Shown here: in pieces, positions 61,073 through 64,000 of the stretch
How positions within the stretch are numbered: position 1 is the first letter of the stretch
Layout: every line of letters begins with the position of its first letter
From: an uncultured Faecalicatena sp.
GTDB taxonomy: Bacteria; Bacillota; Clostridia; Lachnospirales; Lachnospiraceae
Length of the DNA: 64,000 bases
Assembly (NCBI GenBank): GCA_948468385.1
Contig: CAOKHZ010000004.1
Span: forward strand, 62,001 to 126,000
Direction of reading: 5' to 3'
Program-made: the position numbers and the translations under genes
Notes under the pieces: model-generated
What the model was told of the DNA's origin: nothing
The model's database searches: none
The model's input: the letters and a program-made list of their open reading frames with translations, nothing else

Positions 61073-62659
61073 CTACAAATTTGAAAACGCCTCCGTTTCC
61101 CTATTAAGTTCCTCCACTATTTCTTTATTGGTATCCATGCGGGCCGTTATGTCCTCCATATTCCTTACCATGTCCTGGGCGCTGTCGGCGACCCCCGAAA
61201 TGCCAACGACGCTTTCATCAATCGCCTTGGTAATTGACGCGATGGACGACACGATTTCGGTTATGGAATTTCTAAAATGCGTTACTTTATCATTAAATTC
61301 ATCCATCACGCCCTCTATATAAACGGCATCATTCTTATACTGGCTTCCGGTACGCGCGAATTCCTGAAACTGGGTAAGTATGGACTCATTCAAATAATCC
61401 ACGAGGCATTGGGCATTTTGAGAAAGATTATGCACCGACCTGGTCACGGTTTCATTGATTTCCTGGATTCGGTTCGCCGTCGTCTGGCTGGACTCGGCCA
61501 GTTCCAGGATTTCCTTTGCCACCACCGCAAACCCACGACCCGCGTCCCCCGCCCTTGCCGCCTCAACGGAAGCGTTTAACGCAATCAAGTTAATGTTGGA
61601 GGCAATGTTCTTGATTTCCTTTGTAAGACTGTTAATCTGATCCACACTGCGGCTGTTCTCTATCGCTTCATTTAATACTTCCAAAATCTCCGCCACCTTG
61701 GCATCGGTCATCTCCAACGTAGCCTGCGCCGAACGCTCCATCGCGTCCGCCCGTGTCTTCATTTTCACGGAATAGTCGGTAATGTCGCCACATTCCCCCG
61801 CCATGTCATTCGCGCCAAACTCAATTTTTTCCGCACTACGGTTAATATTTGACGCATTGGATGCCACTTCCTGGACGGATGCCGATAATTCTTCCGCCAC
61901 GGCAGACAAATCCATGGAACGTTGATTGGAATGCCTGGTACTTTCTAAAACCCCTCCCACCACGGTACTGATTCGCCCCGCACTTTCATTCAATGTGGAC
62001 AAAATATTCTTAATTGGTTTGACAACATAATTCAGTACGATGGAAATCGCAGTAAATACCAGTATCAGACACAACGCGATTGTCAGGACGCTAGTGATCA
62101 TGGAAATCACGAATGCCGAGGATAACCGCCCTCTCGCCTGCGCCGTCTGTGCATTGACGGAAGCTTCCAGCTCCTTGATATCGTTTTCCATTGCATCGCT
62201 AAAAGAAGCCACGTCTCCATTTGCATAGGCGTACGCATCCTGCGTCTTGCTACTTGCACTTGCACAGACAAGATGCACCAGTGCATGTTTAAATGAATCA
62301 TAGTTGGTCAAAAGATTTTGATAAGTACCTGCATCCTTTTCCGAAATATAGCTTTCATATTCCGCCAGCATGCCATCTAGCACGCTTTCCTCTTCCTTAA
62401 TCATGGTCACAAGGTCAAGCATGGTATTATAATTTGTCGCCACGATATGGGACAATGCCATTTTATGTATGTCCATGGTAGAGCGGCGAATTTCAGCCAG
62501 TTGGTCTTTTCCAGACATATAATCGTCCACGATGACCGTTGCATTGGCATTCACGTTCCAGATGTTGGCAGCCGCCAAAACATTTGAAACAAACGCAACG
62601 ATTCCTAATAGGGCGATAAGTATAATTAAACGGTTTTTAATACTGATATTGCTTTTCAT
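61073..62659 (-). CDS. Methyl-accepting chemotaxis protein
   Basis: 528 residues: transmembrane helix 1 (about 11-31), a ~150-residue extracytoplasmic four-helix-bundle-like sensor, helix 2 (about 183-208), a short HAMP-like segment, and a cytoplasmic signalling domain with the tip NINLIALNASVEAARAGDAGRGFAVVAKEI (quoted in part: NINLIALNASVEAARAG). The tip Glu/Arg pattern fits CheA/CheW binding. GGAGGATG precedes the ATG. The gene starts 28 bp after the sugar-binding lipoprotein gene, so the two form one transcription unit. No che genes are in the window. Confidence 0.95.
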   Translation of the reverse strand: MKSNISIKNRLIILIALLGIVAFVSNVLAAANIWNVNANATVIVDDYMSGKDQLAEIRRSTMDIHKMALSHIVATNYNTMLDLVTMIKEEESVLDGMLAEYESYISEKDAGTYQNLLTNYDSFKHALVHLVCASASSKTQDAYAYANGDVASFSDAMENDIKELEASVNAQTAQARGRLSSAFVISMITSVLTIALCLILVFTAISIVLNYVVKPIKNILSTLNESAGRISTVVGGVLESTRHSNQRSMDLSAVAEELSASVQEVASNASNINRSAEKIEFGANDMAGECGDITDYSVKMKTRADAMERSAQATLEMTDAKVAEILEVLNEAIENSRSVDQINSLTKEIKNIASNINLIALNASVEAARAGDAGRGFAVVAKEILELAESSQTTANRIQEINETVTRSVHNLSQNAQCLVDYLNESILTQFQEFARTGSQYKNDAVYIEGVMDEFNDKVTHFRNSITEIVSSIASITKAIDESVVGISGVADSAQDMVRNMEDITARMDTNKEIVEELNRETEAFSNL

Positions 62660-62687
62660 CGACTACATCCTCCGAGCACTTCTTTGA

Positions 62688-63935
62688 CTACTTTGTAATT
62701 TCTTCCACCATCTTGTCCAGTTGGTTTTGAAGAGGTTGTCCCGACGGGTTTCCTTCCGCCATATTTCCCGCAAACTCCGAAACCGGATCCCAATAGTTGC
62801 CGCCAATGCGCTGCAGTACGGAATAATCGGATTGTTCCATCAAGGCCGAAATCGCCGGTGACTCCTGCACTTTTGCCGACTCGGACGCATTGATATTGGC
62901 CGGCCCTTGTCCTCTTACTTCAAAACGCATCTGCTGGTTCTGCTCGTTGGTAATCCATTCTGCCAGTTTGCAGGCCCAATCATAGTGCTCGGAATATGCA
63001 TTTACGCCAATCAGCTTGTAACCTGAAAAAGACGCCATCTGGACCTGCTTTCCACCGCAGGTATAAGTGGGCAGTTTGACCGCCCCATAGTCGTTCCCCC
63101 ACGCTTCTTCCACCTCGACGGCATTCCAAACGCCGCTGATACCCGCAATCACGGATCCGTCCCATACGCCGGATAAGAAGCTGGTCTCGTCCCCATTCAA
63201 AAAACCGGGACTTTCCGCGACGGCCAGCATGGCTCGTGCCACGTCTACTCCCTTAATGTCGCCGTCCGTTCCATTCCACGTACAGTAATTCGTAATCCCG
63301 TCTTCACTCAATCCCACCTCAAGTCCAGTATTACCAAAAAAAGAATACACGTACCAGCCGGAAGACCAGTCCATTGTAACCTTTTTCCCGTTGTTCGCCG
63401 CCACCTCAAGTATCCCCTCCAGCGTTTCTACGTCCTGACTTGTCAGATACCGTTTATTATAATAAAGAAAATACCCGTTGTCCGCCGTCAGCGGATAGGC
63501 ATACAAGATTCCCCCTATGGAAGCCGCTTCCACCGCCCCCTCCAGATTTTCCATTTTAATGGCGTCTGCATTTTCAACCGGTTCCAAGGCTCCCGCCGCG
63601 GCCAGTGTATTGAGCTGGTCGTCCGCAAAGGCAAAAACATCGGCGCCGCCCTCTAAGTCTTCCATTAAAGCATCCTTACAAGTTGATTCTCCCTGTACCT
63701 CAAATGTGATATTAAAGTCAGCCTGCCCCTGATACTCTGCCTGAAAGCTTTCGATTATCCGGTTCAAAAGCGCCTCGTCTTCTTCCGCGCCCCATACAAC
63801 CAAATCCACGGTCTCTGAAGCCGCGCTTCCACCCGCTTCGCCGTCCTTTGCTTCGTTCTGAACGCCTTTTTTGCATCCTGACAGCAAGATAGAAAATGTC
63901 ATCGCCATAATGAATGCATACATCCCTTTTTTCAT
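62688..63935 (-). CDS. Sugar-binding ABC-type lipoprotein coupled to a chemoreceptor
   Basis: 415 residues: lipoprotein signal peptide (lipobox LLSGC, Cys21), then an MBP-like (family 1) fold: LVVWGAEEDEALLNRIIESF, AYPLTADNGYFLYYNKRYL, and WACKLAEWITNEQNQQMRFE. AGGAGG is 6 nt before ATG 63935; a TATAAT at about 63973-63978 on the minus strand may be its -10. No permease or ATPase follows; the next gene is the MCP. It therefore probably presents a sugar to the receptor, although it could still serve a transporter encoded elsewhere. Confidence 0.9.
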   Translation of the reverse strand: MKKGMYAFIMAMTFSILLSGCKKGVQNEAKDGEAGGSAASETVDLVVWGAEEDEALLNRIIESFQAEYQGQADFNITFEVQGESTCKDALMEDLEGGADVFAFADDQLNTLAAAGALEPVENADAIKMENLEGAVEAASIGGILYAYPLTADNGYFLYYNKRYLTSQDVETLEGILEVAANNGKKVTMDWSSGWYVYSFFGNTGLEVGLSEDGITNYCTWNGTDGDIKGVDVARAMLAVAESPGFLNGDETSFLSGVWDGSVIAGISGVWNAVEVEEAWGNDYGAVKLPTYTCGGKQVQMASFSGYKLIGVNAYSEHYDWACKLAEWITNEQNQQMRFEVRGQGPANINASESAKVQESPAISALMEQSDYSVLQRIGGNYWDPVSEFAGNMAEGNPSGQPLQNQLDKMVEEITK

Positions 63936-64000
63936 ATCTGCCTCCTAATATTTCACATCTTTTTCGTCCGATATTATATCATTTCAGATACATTTTCGCA

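Overview
The window looks like a chromosomal segment of an anaerobic Firmicute, most likely a gut or rumen Lachnospiraceae. The evidence is family-level recognition rather than a search: a Csp-like S8 peptidase, a DUF5721 protein, an MBOAT/DHHW/DUF4358/SGNH surface-acetylation cluster, an archaeal-type AspRS with GatCAB under a T-box, a CIRCE operator at htpG, strong AGGAGG ribosome sites and no rRNA or tRNA genes. I see no phage or integrase genes. The accessory flavour comes from catabolic loci, decayed fragments and many intergenic palindromes.

Layout. 1-13 kb: the 3' end of an S8 peptidase gene, an HTH-Uma2 nuclease, then a long leftward block (ClpX, LigA, RluF, DHHW protein, MBOAT acyltransferase, DUF4358 protein, SGNH esterase) and an AlbA/Schlafen-type regulator. 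13-18 kb: DUF5721 protein, htpG with a perfect CIRCE site, a glycerate kinase and a broken AAA ATPase gene. 18-24.7 kb: a T-box operon for making Asn-tRNA(Asn) (AspRS, a membrane zinc-ribbon protein, GatC, GatA, GatB). 24.8-31 kb: a LuxR regulator divergent from a carbamoyltransferase, an agmatine-deiminase-like enzyme and two tandem NhaC-type transporters. 31-35.3 kb: an AAA ATPase facing a long repeat-bearing, tail-anchored protein of unknown function, then a PIN-toxin remnant with a 57-residue partner. 35.4-46.8 kb: a YyaL-type protein, a 1-phosphofructokinase-family kinase, a GH3 glycosidase, an SGNH lipoprotein, an AraC regulator, DapA and an AAA/PD-(D/E)XK protein.

47-57.4 kb is a rhamnoside-utilisation locus: GH78 alpha-L-rhamnosidase, a lipoprotein, two Lpl-type ABC permeases and their binding protein, an AraC regulator, and an SDR oxidoreductase. 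The binding-protein and SDR genes carry the same 39-bp promoter-upstream element at the same distance from their -10 boxes, which argues that the locus is one regulon. 57.6-64 kb: a Sel1-repeat protein with a membrane protein, a second Uma2 nuclease, and a sugar-binding lipoprotein directly followed by a chemoreceptor with no permease between them.

The best candidates for something not yet described are the carbamoyltransferase/deiminase/double-NhaC module, the shared rhamnoside-regulon element with its lysine-less SDR, the repeat-bearing tail-anchored protein at 32.8-34.7 kb, the binding-protein/chemoreceptor pair, and a family of intergenic palindromes with GTTAC ends and a CACGG-plus-hairpin core.
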